Below, in pieces: positions 54,301 to 60,300 of a DNA stretch of 64,000 nt. The DNA is from Xiphophorus maculatus. Its lineage: Eukaryota; Chordata; Actinopteri; Cyprinodontiformes; Poeciliidae. The position numbers were made by a program, and so were the translations under genes. How positions within the stretch are numbered: position 1 is the stretch's first letter; each line of letters starts with the position of its first letter. The notes under the pieces were generated by a model. The model saw nothing but the letters and a program-made list of their open reading frames with translations, was not told where the DNA came from and ran no database searches. The DNA lies in the NCBI RefSeq assembly GCF_002775205.1, contig NC_036456.1, forward strand, positions 10,195,463 to 10,259,462, given 5' to 3'.

Positions 54301-56703
54301 CCTGGATCGCAGCAACACAGAATAATATTAGTAGGTATTCTAACATTGTGCAATGTCACCCTGAATAGGAGTATCCAGAGATCACTTACTTACACTTATT
54401 TAGCAACCCAGAACAGGGATTAAAACTTGAAACCCAGAAAAACTACTGTAGCAACTACTTTTTAGACTCCTATTCTTCCAAAGCAGAAAAGGAATTAGAC
54501 CAGAGGATATGTCCTTATACTTATCTACCAACCCTGAATAGGAGTATCTAGTTTATTTACTTTGGATCAGCATTATTAGCTTTTTCTTCTCTTGCTCTTT
54601 CCCTTGGTTTGTTATTTTGTTTGTATTTCCTTTTAATTCCTGTAAAGCACTTTGTATTGCCTTGTTGCTGAAGATGTGCTATATAAATAAAATTACCTTT
54701 ACCTTTACTACACAGTAATATAACTTATTCATGAACCCTAGTTATGACATAGTAGAGCCTGTAAAAAGTGCTGAGCTTTTCCAACAAAACAAAACAAAAC
54801 ATTTTATTCAGATTTGAGGTGTTAGATCAATGCAAAGAAGTATATCTTTGTGAAACTTAAAGAAAATAATGTATAATTTTTATCAGCCATTTGATTCAGG
54901 TGTGTTAAGAGAAGAAACCCATCTAAAAGTAACAGGATTGTAGCTCTCGAGGAATGCAGTAGGGCATCTCTAAGAGGAACCCTATTCTGTTAGATATGAT
55001 CCACATCTTATCACCATAGGAACAATAAATTGAGTGCTGTGCTTTTTGACAAACAAGTGAATGGATAACTGTAAATGAGGCCCCAGTCTGTCTTCTGCTC
55101 CATCCAGCTATCACTTCGATGCCTCTAAATAAAATCCAGAGCAATTATAAGCTTTAATTAGACACCAGAGTCCAGCTCTGTATATTTTAATATCAGTATA
55201 AATGCAAGTGTTCTGTGAAGGCCTCAGGTTGTTATATATCAGAGATCTCTGTTCAATACATCATCTGAAAATGGAAAGAGAGGCACAGCTGCAAACTTAC
55301 CAGGACCTGGCCCCAACAATTATTTTCTATCGGATCAGGACAAAATTGATATTGGCCTTTATATAAAATGCTGTGTTTGAAAATACAGCACACCATCCCC
55401 ACATGAGGAAACTTGATGATGTGGGAATGTTTTTCTTCTTAGTAGAAAAACCTGAGACTACCCAAAAGGTTTTCCTTTCCAACAAGAAAATTATCCTAAT
55501 ATACAGAGCTACAATGCAAAGGTTTAAATCAAAGCATGTTAAAGTGTAAAAATGGAAAAGTCCAGACATAAACCCAGCTCAGACTATATGACAAATCTTG
55601 TGTCTTGTATAGACACAAATGCTCTCTGTCCTCTCTAGCGGTGATTGTGCCATGTTACAAAGAAGAATGGGGGTAAATGACGGGCCAAGATGTGCAAACC
55701 TAGTAAAACACACCCCAATAACATGCAGCTATTTGTTGCAAAAGGTAAATCTACCAGAATTGAGAAAAGAGGCTACAAATGTACACCACACTACTTCTTT
55801 TTACTTGCAAAACATTTTGAAAATCTTTTCTTTCCTTCCACTTCACAGGAAAACACTACTTCATGTTGTTCTATCAAGTAAAATCTAGGTTGGTGATACA
55901 GCAAAAAACTTAAAAAAAAACTAGCCATCATGACTTTGCAATATTTGAGCTCTATTGACATTGGACATGGTATGAAGAGATGATAGCAGTTATCACTGAA
56001 CTTTGGTCTAGCTAGGTATTTTATGGGTGATAATCAGTAATCTAATGGCCTCCAGTAGTTTATGTTACTCAGATGGAGCCAGATTCTGCTCTGCTGAGTC
56101 ATGGCCGTAATACCCAAAGGCCATCTTTTTAGAGAGGTGCAGACTAATAAACTATATTTATTTATGTTTATAATTGTCAAGAGACACAATTTCATCTGAC
56201 TTACCAACAGGAGAAATTGTCTTTACTTTCCAACTGACTGCAGCTGCTTGGAGTCCATGACTCCACATGGGTGTAATTACACCTTTCCACTAACATAAAA
56301 ACACAGTGTAAGCAAATCCAAATACATAAGTTTATGACTTGTATGTAGGTCAGAATAAGCAAAAGCATTTCTGTACTGGATATTCAGTTGCCTTGTTTCA
56401 TCACAAACATCTAAAAAATGTACAAGTGGAATGACTTGTTAAATAATAGTAGTGCTTAAAGTACTAGTAATCATATATAGGCTAAAACATCAAACAGAAA
56501 GTTATGGCAGGGACTCGAAATGGATAGCAAATGTTATTTACACACAAATGTAATGCTTATTTCTACTCTGACTGACTTTGCCTGCAACTGCTGGAGGAGT
56601 GCAGATTGCACCTGCGCTGATCCTCGGCCCGTAGAGCTGCCAGGATCTTCAGGGCTGCCTGGGAGAGTGGACCAGCGTACAACCTGCCGCTCGACTGCTC
56701 CAT
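9417..56703 (-). CDS. poln: DNA polymerase nu (family A), 27 coding exons
   Basis: Low-fidelity nuclear family A DNA polymerase; in vertebrates it is linked to translesion synthesis and crosslink or recombination repair. The exons join in consistent phase into 3,777 bases (1,258 residues, stop TGA at 9417-9419). The N-terminus ([14 protein letters not shown], then KIL) resembles the human start. Residues 1 to about 610 are poorly conserved. A vestigial exonuclease-like region follows (about 640-850), then the polymerase domain. Motif A is DFCQVELR (1017-1024). The O-helix (motif B) runs from R1067 through K1071 and Y1075 to Y1079-G1080. Motif C is QLHDELLYE (1193-1201). All core catalytic residues are present. 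Human POLN is about 900 residues, and most of the extra length here is N-terminal. The gene lies downstream of haus3 on the same strand, with 456 bases between the haus3 stop and this ATG. The start codon is in strong context (purine at -3, G at +4). Confidence 0.95.
9884..9945 (-). CDS. poln: poln coding exon 26
   Basis: 62 bases, phase 1 to 0, acceptor TGTGCAG, donor GTGAGG. Encodes [20 protein letters not shown], equivalent to ALVRRTMESLEQVQ in human. Confidence 0.9.
10265..10460. repeat. dispersed teleost retroelement tail
   Basis: Contains agcacatttcagcaacaaga and caaagtgccttacat, a tail shared by many fish interspersed repeats. The reverse form occurs at 54625-54715 (aagcactttgtattgccttg, then ttgctgaagatgtgctatat). 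Probably LINE- or SINE-derived. Confidence 0.55.
10541..10752 (+). repeat. non-LTR retroelement 3' tail fragment
   Basis: Ends with ctcgttgtaatctgttgatg, then acaatgacaaataaatcttatcta, resembling the simple-repeat 3' ends of fish LINE or SINE copies. A related tail is at 27590-27665. Lies in poln intron 25. Confidence 0.4.
11449..11516 (-). CDS. poln: poln coding exon 25 (motif C)
   Basis: 68 bases, phase 2 to 1, acceptor ACTACAG, donor GTATAC. Encodes [18 protein letters not shown] with motif [10 protein letters not shown] (HDE at 1195-1197, second catalytic Asp D1196). Confidence 0.95.
11924..12002 (-). CDS. poln: poln coding exon 24
   Basis: 79 bases, phase 1 to 2, acceptor AATCCAG, donor GTACCA. 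Encodes [18 protein letters not shown], the conserved G(S/T)AAD helix following the QG motif. Confidence 0.95.
12276..12386 (-). CDS. poln: poln coding exon 23
   Basis: 111 bases, phase 1 to 1, acceptor TTTTTAG, donor GTAGGA. Encodes [18 protein letters not shown], then [13 protein letters not shown], the strongly conserved G.R..LP and AER.A.N...QG motifs of family A polymerases. Confidence 0.96.
12605..13160 (-). mobile_element. Tc1/mariner fossil
   Basis: The left edge ttgccttgcaaaagtattaa matches the teleost Tc1 TIR. The minus strand has a decayed ggttcacctaaacataca stretch (12780-12800) and, at 13140-13100, GGSIMLW (from gcataatgctgccaccatg). Orientation and order are disturbed, and an internal insertion or rearrangement is likely. 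Confidence 0.6.
15871..16964 (+). mobile_element. 5'-truncated L1-like LINE with 17-bp target-site duplication
   Basis: A perfect direct repeat aagaaggccgaggtcca flanks the insert (15871-15887 and 16948-16964). The insert (15888-16947) encodes the C-terminal part of an L1/Tx1-type ORF2 in one open frame of about 295 codons, ending TAA at 16772-16774. Markers are [28 protein letters not shown] and the cysteine/histidine motif [19 protein letters not shown]. An A-rich tail with aataaa units (about 16905-16947) precedes the 3' duplication. The open frame and exact duplication indicate a recent insertion, antisense to poln within intron 22. Confidence 0.93.
17020..17067. repeat. TA/TATC microsatellite
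   Basis: Alternating tatctata and tata units, about 48 bases, in poln intron 22. Confidence 0.9.
17269..17400 (-). CDS. poln: poln coding exon 22
   Basis: 132 bases, phase 1 to 1, acceptor TGTGTAG, donor GTTGAA. Encodes residues 1082-1126: [19 protein letters not shown], then [16 protein letters not shown], matching KERLAACLGVPIQEAAQF in human. Confidence 0.93.
17401..19848 (-). other. poln: poln intron 21
   Basis: No repeat or gene recognised. A GC-richer patch at about 18340-18520 (tgctgttgttgtgcccctcc to gagggctcctcc) stands out from the AT-rich surroundings. Confidence 0.6.
19849..19931 (-). CDS. poln: poln coding exon 21 (O-helix, motif B)
   Basis: 83 bases, phase 2 to 1, acceptor TCACCCAG, donor GTGAGC. 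Encodes [17 protein letters not shown], the finger O-helix. R1067, K1071, Y1075 and Y1079 match the R...K...F/Y...Y pattern of family A polymerases. R1072 sits at the position of Lys679 in human POLN. Confidence 0.95.
20316..20890 (-). mobile_element. Tc1/mariner transposase fossil
   Basis: The minus strand still reads long stretches of a teleost Tc1-type transposase. VVRWW at 20760 and a [10 protein letters not shown] equivalent (from cccacaacatgatgctacca) are followed by [30 protein letters not shown], then [20 protein letters not shown] near the C-terminus. Several stops and frame changes make it inactive. Lies in poln intron 20. Confidence 0.88.
21339..21365. repeat. (CA)n microsatellite
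   Basis: About 13 uninterrupted CA units in poln intron 20. Confidence 0.95.
22818..22929 (-). CDS. poln: poln coding exon 20 (motif A)
   Basis: 112 bases, phase 1 to 2, acceptor GTGACAG, donor GTGCGT. Encodes residues 1017-1054 with motif [21 protein letters not shown]. The metal-binding D1017 and the glutamate of the motif are present. The usual serine of DFSQ/DYSQ is cysteine. Confidence 0.96.
22930..26681 (-). other. poln: poln intron 19 (3.75 kb)
   Basis: No gene or confident repeat. A run of aaagtaaagtaaag units occurs near 26125-26155. Confidence 0.7.
26682..26759 (-). CDS. poln: poln coding exon 19
   Basis: 78 bases, phase 1 to 1, acceptor TTCACAG, donor GTAGGA. Encodes [20 protein letters not shown], leading into motif A; human has ISPRAMFVSSKGHTFLAAD here. 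Confidence 0.94.
27540..27665 (+). repeat. non-LTR retroelement 3' tail with (TTCTA)n
   Basis: Ends gcaatgacaataaagttgaa and then ttctattctattctatt, a simple-repeat tail typical of some fish LINE and SINE copies. Confidence 0.55.
28056..28230. repeat. MITE fragment related to 7071-7249
   Basis: ccaggaggagggtcttagca, then ctgtcaat and a gtgtatgcactgctaa segment, correspond to the left arm and inner part of the element at 7071. The right arm is not seen. Confidence 0.6.
28811..28868 (-). CDS. poln: poln coding exon 18
   Basis: 58 bases, phase 0 to 1, acceptor GAACTAG, donor GTAAGG. Encodes [19 protein letters not shown], corresponding to NIQGISKHPIQI in human POLN. Confidence 0.9.
31219..31252. 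repeat. perfect 14-bp inverted repeat (hairpin)
   Basis: Arms tttgtccataaata (31219-31232) and tatttatggacaaa (31239-31252) are exact reverse complements around the 6-base loop taacgt. Confidence 0.9.
32205..32425. repeat. MITE-like teleost repeat
   Basis: Starts aagtccagtcctcaagagct and ends with the imperfect inverse (ttagggaattggacttgggc, then acccctgatc). The interior has caacacacctcctgtcatca. Matches the general form of a common fish non-autonomous DNA repeat; family not assigned. Confidence 0.65.
33015..33034. repeat. (GT)n microsatellite
   Basis: Ten GT units in poln intron 17. Confidence 0.9.
34970..36242. mobile_element. composite DNA-transposon-like element with internal duplication
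   Basis: Left end ggggcctgccaaag (34970-34983) and right end ctatggcaggcccc (36229-36242) are inverted repeats matching at 13 of 14 bases. The left end and its flank (gaagaaatttaaacggggcc and following) recur as a direct copy at 35776-35811, 820 bases on. Between the two copies lies a diverged tandem array of two alternating unit types. No transposase frame is visible and the family is unknown. Confidence 0.7.
35086..35765. repeat. diverged tandem array, alternating A/B units
   Basis: Units start at taccag or tagcag at 35086 (A1), 35331 (B1), 35501 (A2) and 35713 (B2, partial). A units share cttagcaacag, ttattgttcaaaaaac and agatttcttctgctcttttg. B units share cttaacaccaaattaataac and aagta. 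A1 to A2 is 415 bases and B1 to B2 is 382. Confidence 0.75.
39413..39478 (-). CDS. poln: poln coding exon 17
   Basis: 66 bases, phase 0 to 0, acceptor ACATCAG, donor GTAAGT. Encodes [20 protein letters not shown], the family A T..TGRL/I...P template-binding motif, nearly identical to human. Followed by the largest intron (10.5 kb). Confidence 0.95.
39479..41992 (-). other. poln: poln intron 16
   Basis: Mostly occupied by a decayed LINE (40290-41715). The 39479-40290 part shows nothing recognised. Confidence 0.75.
40290..41715 (+). mobile_element. decayed L2/Rex-like LINE fragment
   Basis: Reverse-transcriptase-like remnants in order on the plus strand: [17 protein letters not shown] (40460-40515, like FQSGF...STETAL), [13 protein letters not shown] (40567-40610, like VLLDLS.AFD), [16 protein letters not shown] (40725-40780, like GVPQGS.LGP.LF), and a tail with ttgttgcatcttgttatgca and tataaagtactatagataaa. 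Multiple stops and frameshifts. Confidence 0.6.
41993..42049 (-). CDS. poln: poln coding exon 16
   Basis: 57 bases, phase 0 to 0, acceptor CTTCCAG, donor GTGAGG. Encodes [19 protein letters not shown], matching VHKIKSTFVDGLLACMKK of human POLN. Confidence 0.95.
42253..42309 (-). CDS. poln: poln coding exon 15
   Basis: 57 bases, phase 0 to 0, acceptor GTTGCAG. Encodes [19 protein letters not shown], nearly identical to [16 protein letters not shown] of human POLN. The donor GTCGGC is weak, but conservation on both sides fixes it. Confidence 0.93.
42310..42634 (-). other. poln: poln intron 14
   Basis: 325 bases, AT-rich, nothing recognised. Confidence 0.85.
42635..42730 (-). CDS. poln: poln coding exon 14
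   Basis: 96 bases, phase 0 to 0, acceptor TTTGAAG, donor GTACAG. Encodes residues 880-911: [20 protein letters not shown], then QSTSEAA, as in the human LFGKLKL and STSEAVL segments. Confidence 0.9.
42891..42974 (-). CDS. poln: poln coding exon 13
   Basis: 84 bases, phase 0 to 0, acceptor CTGGCAG, donor GTAAGT. Encodes [20 protein letters not shown], matching LKELEQEAHFVAGERFLITS of human POLN (thumb region). Confidence 0.93.
42975..45819 (-). other. poln: poln intron 12 (2.8 kb)
   Basis: No gene or confident repeat. Short open frames at 44465-44730 and 44793-45038 have no family signal. Confidence 0.7.
45820..45884 (-). CDS. poln: poln coding exon 12
   Basis: 65 bases, phase 1 to 0, acceptor ATTTCAG, donor GTAAGG. 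Encodes [20 protein letters not shown], matching VMESHAIQVNKEEMEKTS of human POLN at the start of the polymerase fold. Confidence 0.93.
46083..46143 (-). CDS. poln: poln coding exon 11
   Basis: 61 bases, phase 0 to 1, acceptor TTTTCAG, donor GTAAAC. Encodes [20 protein letters not shown], matching the GLWQLFRTLELPLIPILA stretch of human POLN. Intron 10 before it is only 76 bases. Confidence 0.92.
46220..46288 (-). CDS. poln: poln coding exon 10
   Basis: 69 bases, phase 0 to 0, acceptor TGTTTAG, donor GTTGGT. Encodes 23 residues with [16 protein letters not shown], matching the LYRL..DLCSKL segment of the human protein. Confidence 0.9.
46289..47308 (-). other. poln: poln intron 9
   Basis: About 1 kb of AT-rich sequence; nothing recognised. 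Confidence 0.8.
47309..47445 (-). CDS. poln: poln coding exon 9
   Basis: 137 bases, phase 1 to 0, from acceptor TTTGCAG to donor GTTAGC. Encodes residues 741-786, including [19 protein letters not shown], equivalent to the DPRIAAWLIDPSD motif of human POLN. Confidence 0.93.
47446..48175 (-). other. poln: poln intron 8
   Basis: AT-rich, with a short TA run at 47640-47652; nothing else recognised. Confidence 0.8.
48176..48288 (-). CDS. poln: poln coding exon 8
   Basis: 113 bases, phase 2 to 1, from acceptor GCCACAG to donor GTATAG. Encodes [17 protein letters not shown] and DLSWKR, closely matching the AKDF..VL..F..D.SWK stretch of the vestigial exonuclease region of human POLN. Confidence 0.92.
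48414..48583 (-). CDS. poln: poln coding exon 7
   Basis: 170 bases, phase 0 to 2. Acceptor ACATAG is the only nearby one that keeps the conserved frame. Encodes about 647-703 ([16 protein letters not shown], later [13 protein letters not shown]). The donor is a weak GTCTGT, but its phase matches exon 8 exactly. Confidence 0.85.
48584..49160 (-). other. poln: poln intron 6
   Basis: 577 bases, nothing recognised. Confidence 0.8.
49161..49880 (-). CDS. poln: poln coding exon 6 (large)
   Basis: 720 bases, phase 0 to 0, from acceptor TGCCCCAG to donor GTGAGT. Encodes residues 407-646. The first 200 residues are basic and variable. The last 37 ([10 protein letters not shown] to TQLDHEQ) start the part conserved with human POLN, where QDG or TDG and TQL occur at the same place. 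Confidence 0.92.
49881..51474 (-). other. poln: poln intron 5
   Basis: Contains the Tc1 terminal fragment and an unexplained GC-richer stretch at 50539-50970 with a 138-codon minus-strand open frame. The rest is unassigned. Confidence 0.65.
50028..50320 (-). mobile_element. Tc1/mariner terminal fragment
   Basis: actttgcaaaaatatggaaa followed by cacattttattaagtcacaa and ccacaaatgtt follows the order of a teleost Tc1 TIR and subterminal region. The sequence then continues with a decayed tatttgcattcatcctg stretch. No transposase motif kept. Confidence 0.6.
51475..51593 (-). CDS. poln: poln coding exon 5
   Basis: 119 bases, phase 1 to 0, from acceptor CTTCCAG to donor GTGAGT. Encodes residues 367-406 ([19 protein letters not shown]). 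No domain recognised; placed by phase and splice sites. Confidence 0.8.
51594..53300 (-). other. poln: poln intron 4
   Basis: Contains the dispersed repeat at 52040-52205. The remainder is AT-rich with nothing recognised. Confidence 0.75.
52040..52205 (+). repeat. dispersed teleost repeat fragment
   Basis: Carries the familiar fish motif series gtactgttgcctt, gtttacatgttctcctggtg, gcttcctcccacagtccaaa and aacacg, from a very common interspersed repeat. Family not assigned with certainty. Confidence 0.65.
53301..53947 (-). CDS. poln: poln coding exon 4 (large, acidic)
   Basis: 647 bases, phase 2 to 1, from acceptor CCCAAAG to donor GTGAGT. Encodes about residues 151-367, rich in Glu, Asp and Ser with no recognisable domain. 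This exon supplies much of the extra length relative to human POLN. Confidence 0.85.
54020..54301 (-). CDS. poln: poln coding exon 3
   Basis: 282 bases, phase 2 to 2, from acceptor GATCCAG to donor GTAAGA. Encodes about residues 57-151, a Ser/Gln/Pro-rich, probably disordered part of the N-terminal region. Intron 3 after it is only 72 bases. Confidence 0.85.
54590..54715 (+). repeat. dispersed retroelement tail
   Basis: gtaaagcactttgtattgcc followed by ttgttgctgaagatgtgcta and tataaataaaatt is a standard 3' tail of teleost non-LTR repeats, in opposite orientation to the copy at 10265-10460. Confidence 0.7.
55345..55890 (+). mobile_element. Tc1/mariner transposase fossil
   Basis: The plus strand follows the Tc1 transposase gene order. 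First accatccccacatgag and gatgatgtgggaatgttttt (GGSMMWGCF region), then ttcctttccaacaagaaaat (FQQDN region), agagctacaatgcaaaggtt, tccagacataaacccag (SPDLNP region), then aagaagaatgggggtaaatg (KEEWAK region). Many stops and indels. Confidence 0.8.
56205..56282 (-). CDS. poln: poln coding exon 2
   Basis: Open in the required phase (2 to 2) between an acceptor ending AAAG and donor GTAAGT. Encodes about residues 31-57 ([14 protein letters not shown]). The acceptor one step upstream (TTAG) would bring in a stop, which fixes the boundary. Confidence 0.75.
56283..56611 (-). other. poln: poln intron 1
   Basis: 329 bases, AT-rich; nothing recognised. Confidence 0.75.
56612..56703 (-). CDS. poln: poln coding exon 1
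   Basis: Starts at the ATG (reverse complement of cat at 56701-56703) and ends at donor GTGCAA, phase 2. Encodes residues 1-30, including [13 protein letters not shown], which parallels the N-terminus of human POLN. Possible upstream acceptors lie within 55 bases of the ATG, so the true 5' end of the exon is open. Confidence 0.85.
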
Positions 56704-56892
56704 CTCCTCCCTAACACAGTGTCTGCTTCCTGTTGGTCTCTGGCTCTAGCTTTTACAGAGTAAAAAGGACAAAAAATACATTTCAGTGCTGCACAGACCT
56801 GAAATCTAAAGTAAAATTTCACAGAGATCTAAAAAAAAAAATATGTGGGAACAAAATTACAATAATAAAACTCCATGTTGATTCAACTGAAT

Positions 56893-56898
56893 TTTATT
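56893..56898 (-). terminator. haus3: probable haus3 polyadenylation signal
   Basis: tttatt on the plus strand reads AATAAA on the minus strand, 262 bases past the haus3 stop and 190 bases before the poln ATG. It is the first canonical signal after the stop, so haus3 transcripts probably end near 56875. Confidence 0.55.
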
Positions 56899-57159
56899 TA
56901 ACAGATAAACACAAACAAGTAGAATAGGATAACAGGAAGATATGAATATGAAACAAAGTTTTTTTTTTTTTTTAGAAATACCGCAATACTTAAACAGAAC
57001 TGCTCAATTTCCCCAAACTAATCATTATTGCCTTCACAAAAGAACAGTGGTTCAAACTTCCAATAGATTCATCTCTATCGTCCAAAAGAGTAATAAGTCC
57101 TTATTGTCATAGCAGGAACAGAAGAGGAGCTGAGACGGCTGGAAGAGGTCCTCATGGTT

Positions 57160-57384
57160 TCACTGGTCTCCTCTGTTTGGTATCTTGTTCTCCAGATCTT
57201 CCACTACTTTCTGCAGAAGTCGTGTGTCCAAGTGGAAGAAGATGTACAATTCCCTTTCCCGCCGGAGCAGGGGATTGCGTTCTAGCTGAGAGCGCTTTGC
57301 TTTGACTTCTCCCAGGATTTCCTGCATCACTTGTTGTAGATTCTTCAACTGAGAATCAACTTCTACAAGTTTCAGTGTCAGTTC
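57160..57384 (-). CDS. haus3: haus3 coding exon 5 and stop
   Basis: 225 bases, phase 0, acceptor CTCGACAG, ending TGA at 57160-57162. Encodes ELTLKLVEVDSQLKNLQQVM, then RRERELYIFFHLDTRLLQKV, matching the human C-terminus (QMEREFYVYFLKDEDYLKDIV). Confidence 0.95.
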   Translation of the reverse strand, partial: ELTLKLVEVDSQLKNLQQVMQEILGEVKAKRSQLERNPLLRRERELYIFFHLDTRLLQKVVEDLENKIPNRGDQ

Positions 57385-60300
57385 CTGTCGAGGGGGAGGA
57401 GAGCCATATGAGAAAGTAAAAGTAAATAAGGATCAATCTAATCAAACTATTTAAAAAATTGTTTTAGGTTTTTCACAAGTATTTTTCTAAACAAATGTTA
57501 CACATTCACCACATTACATGGGCTGTTAACTGGGTAAGAGCTATTATTTTATTTGAAAACACAAAAAAAAATAGTTTGAAAGTGGTTTTCTAACTGCAAG
57601 TTTTCTACACACATCTTAGTTCCTGTGTGTTCTTCATCCAAAAGGCAGCCTGATGGAAACCTGTCCATGACTTGGCAGAAAATACTCTAAATGCAGCTCA
57701 GTAACACATGCCAACAAAACTGATGACTCACCACTACTAAGCAACACAATGTCCACGTTTCAAGGATGTTTGTTATCTACAAGTAGGACAAACTAAAATC
57801 TTTTTGACATATATCTGCAATGTTCTCTCTCCCCATTACAGTCATTGCAAGGTTGGTCCAGTCAATAAAAAGATGATCACTTATTCAAGCTATAGTACTA
57901 CTACATACTGGCAAACAAGACTGTGCTAAATTTTAATTACTGTTTAATTAACTAGTTAGTCATAACCAAACAATGATTCTAGGGGCAAATAAAGAGTTCC
58001 ATCTTCCTCAGTAAAGTAATTAATTATACTGATTAATTCAGAAACTTGGTTATATGTTTAACAGAAATAACACAGATTTTCTCTAGAGACTCCCTTACTA
58101 TGCAGAACTTTATAACCCAAAGTGTGACACTGCATCACACAGGTGCCAATAAAAAGAATGGTGCTACCAGCTTCCCTCACCCAGAGTGACCGATGATTGT
58201 AAAATGAACAGACTCACGTTAAGAGCTGGGAATAAAGCATGGCAGATCAAGAGAAGTGAAAAAGAAAAACACCCACCTGTGCATTGGGACAAAAGGAGTC
58301 CTGGTCTGCAGTGGCCGTTGGACATACCTGCGGGCCTAAGAGCAACTGCTGAAGTTCAGTGTATGTGGCCCTGTGGAGCGCTTCGCAGTCACTGTACAGA
58401 CGAGCGGCTATGTAGTGCTGTTCACGGCGGGCACCAGCTACTGAGTCTCGGCTCAACTGAATGTTGATCCTTAGGTTTTGGGCTGCTTGATCCAAACCTT
58501 CATACGTTTGAAATGGCTCTGATCGACCGCGGTCTGACTCACGGTCAAGGATCTGAAGAAGTCTGAGAAGAAAAACCAACATACAAGCATGAGACATCAT
58601 TTGTTAAAAGGCAAGTTGTGGTTAGCAAGGAAAATCTGTAGTTGTAGCAGCACAGAAGTGCACAAGCTCGTATCAAACATGTTACCAAATGGTTATTTTT
58701 ATATCTACCAGAAGATGTGACCTAAAGAACAAAACTAAGTGATACACGTACAAGCAAAATCCTGACATTTGAAACAAAAATTCCTGCTTAAAAGATGTTC
58801 TAAAGCAAATGTCAAAGACAGAGACAGTAATCCACTCCTGAGGCAAAGATTAGAAAATAAAACACATTTTTTGCTTAGTTTTGCTGAAATTCTGCAAGGT
58901 TTTTTCAATGTTGTTTAATCCCGTCCAGTTTAGCAAGTGAAGACTGACGTATCCACACTATATTTCAAACTCTGGCTACCGATCCTTTTCTCCCTCAAAC
59001 TGAAAAAGTCTTACCTGCATAAGGCAACATCCTGGGAGCTGATGAATGGGTTAGGTCTCGGGTTGATAGCCAGGCCTGGGTGAGCCAAGGACTCTATTCT
59101 CAGAGATGCTGCCTTGTCTTCCTCCGACAGTCTGCTATCAATTTCCATCAGTTGATTCTGGCAGCACTTCCACCTTCTCAACTCCAGCTCATGAGCCAAG
59201 AGGAGCAAGTCAAAGGACGCTTTCTGACGAAGTAAATAGTCACGCACCTACGCGATGAGATTGATGTTAGTCAGCTATTAAACTGTGAAGCACATTTCTA
59301 GTGTCACAAAATAGCAGAGCTTCAATTTATTTTGACAGGAAAGTTGATGATACAGTAGATAACATATGGCTAAATATGAGACAAAGCTTTCAGAACACCT
59401 GTTGGGTACTGCAAAAAGGCTTTCAGAATGCAGTGAAGGTCCACCTTCCGGCAGGACAAAGACTCTAAACATGCAACCAGAGTTAAAATCAAAACGCTTA
59501 GATCAAAGCACATTCAATCTAACAGATCTAGATATCAATATAATTGAGACTAAGTTGCCAGACTTGAAAACTGATGTTCAGAGATACTCTCTATCCAATG
59601 AAGAGTGGAACTGTTTTTGCAGAAAAAAACAAAGACTTAAATTTCCAGATGTGAAAAGTTGGTAGAGATCTACTCCAAAGCATTTGAAGTGGAGCAAAAA
59701 GTGGGTCTAGAAAATTTTAACACAACATATGAATTGTTTGATCCTTGGCCCACAAACGGATTACCAAGCATCACATGAATCCTAATATGGTATTTCAGAG
59801 TATATTGACCCTCCCAAAGTGTTAAATAAAGTGAAATTAGTATATTAAGCAACTCACCTGATCCTGCCTAGAAATGTAGTAGTTTTGCCTGGCAAGTTGC
59901 AATGTTAGGTCTCCCCTCACCACAGGAACATTCAGCAGCCTGGCTGACTCTCTGAGAGCAGAAGGTACCGGTCCATTAAGCAGCGCTTCCAGCTCAGCCT
60001 CCACAGCTTGCAGCTCTTTCTTAGTAACGACATCACGCATGTGCAGGGAGGAAGAGGTTGAAATGCTCTATGAGGATGACAATAACAGGCAAAGGTAAGT
60101 TTAAAAGACAAATTGGGATCAACAAAGCTTTAGTATTAATTTGTTTACAGCACATCGCATTAATTTATTTTACCTTTGTATGACGAGCCTTTTCTGAGAG
60201 CCAGTCCAAGCCAGCCTTGACAGCCTTCTCTTCTGCCAAAGCCTGCATCAGCTGGTGCTCAGCCACAATATGCGACCACTGAAGTCGGGCCATTTCTGTC

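Larger units (their letters stand above)
54302..56204 (-). other. poln: poln intron 2
   Basis: Holds a retroelement tail and a Tc1 fossil. The other parts are unassigned. Confidence 0.8.

Noticed and set aside
53985..54423. Plus-strand ORFs (98 and 92 codons) opposite poln exon 3
   Set aside because: Antisense shadows of a real exon whose splice phases fit poln.
59366..59665. 99-codon plus-strand ORF inside haus3 intron 2
   Set aside because: It is part of a Tc1 fossil read in a shifted frame, not a gene.
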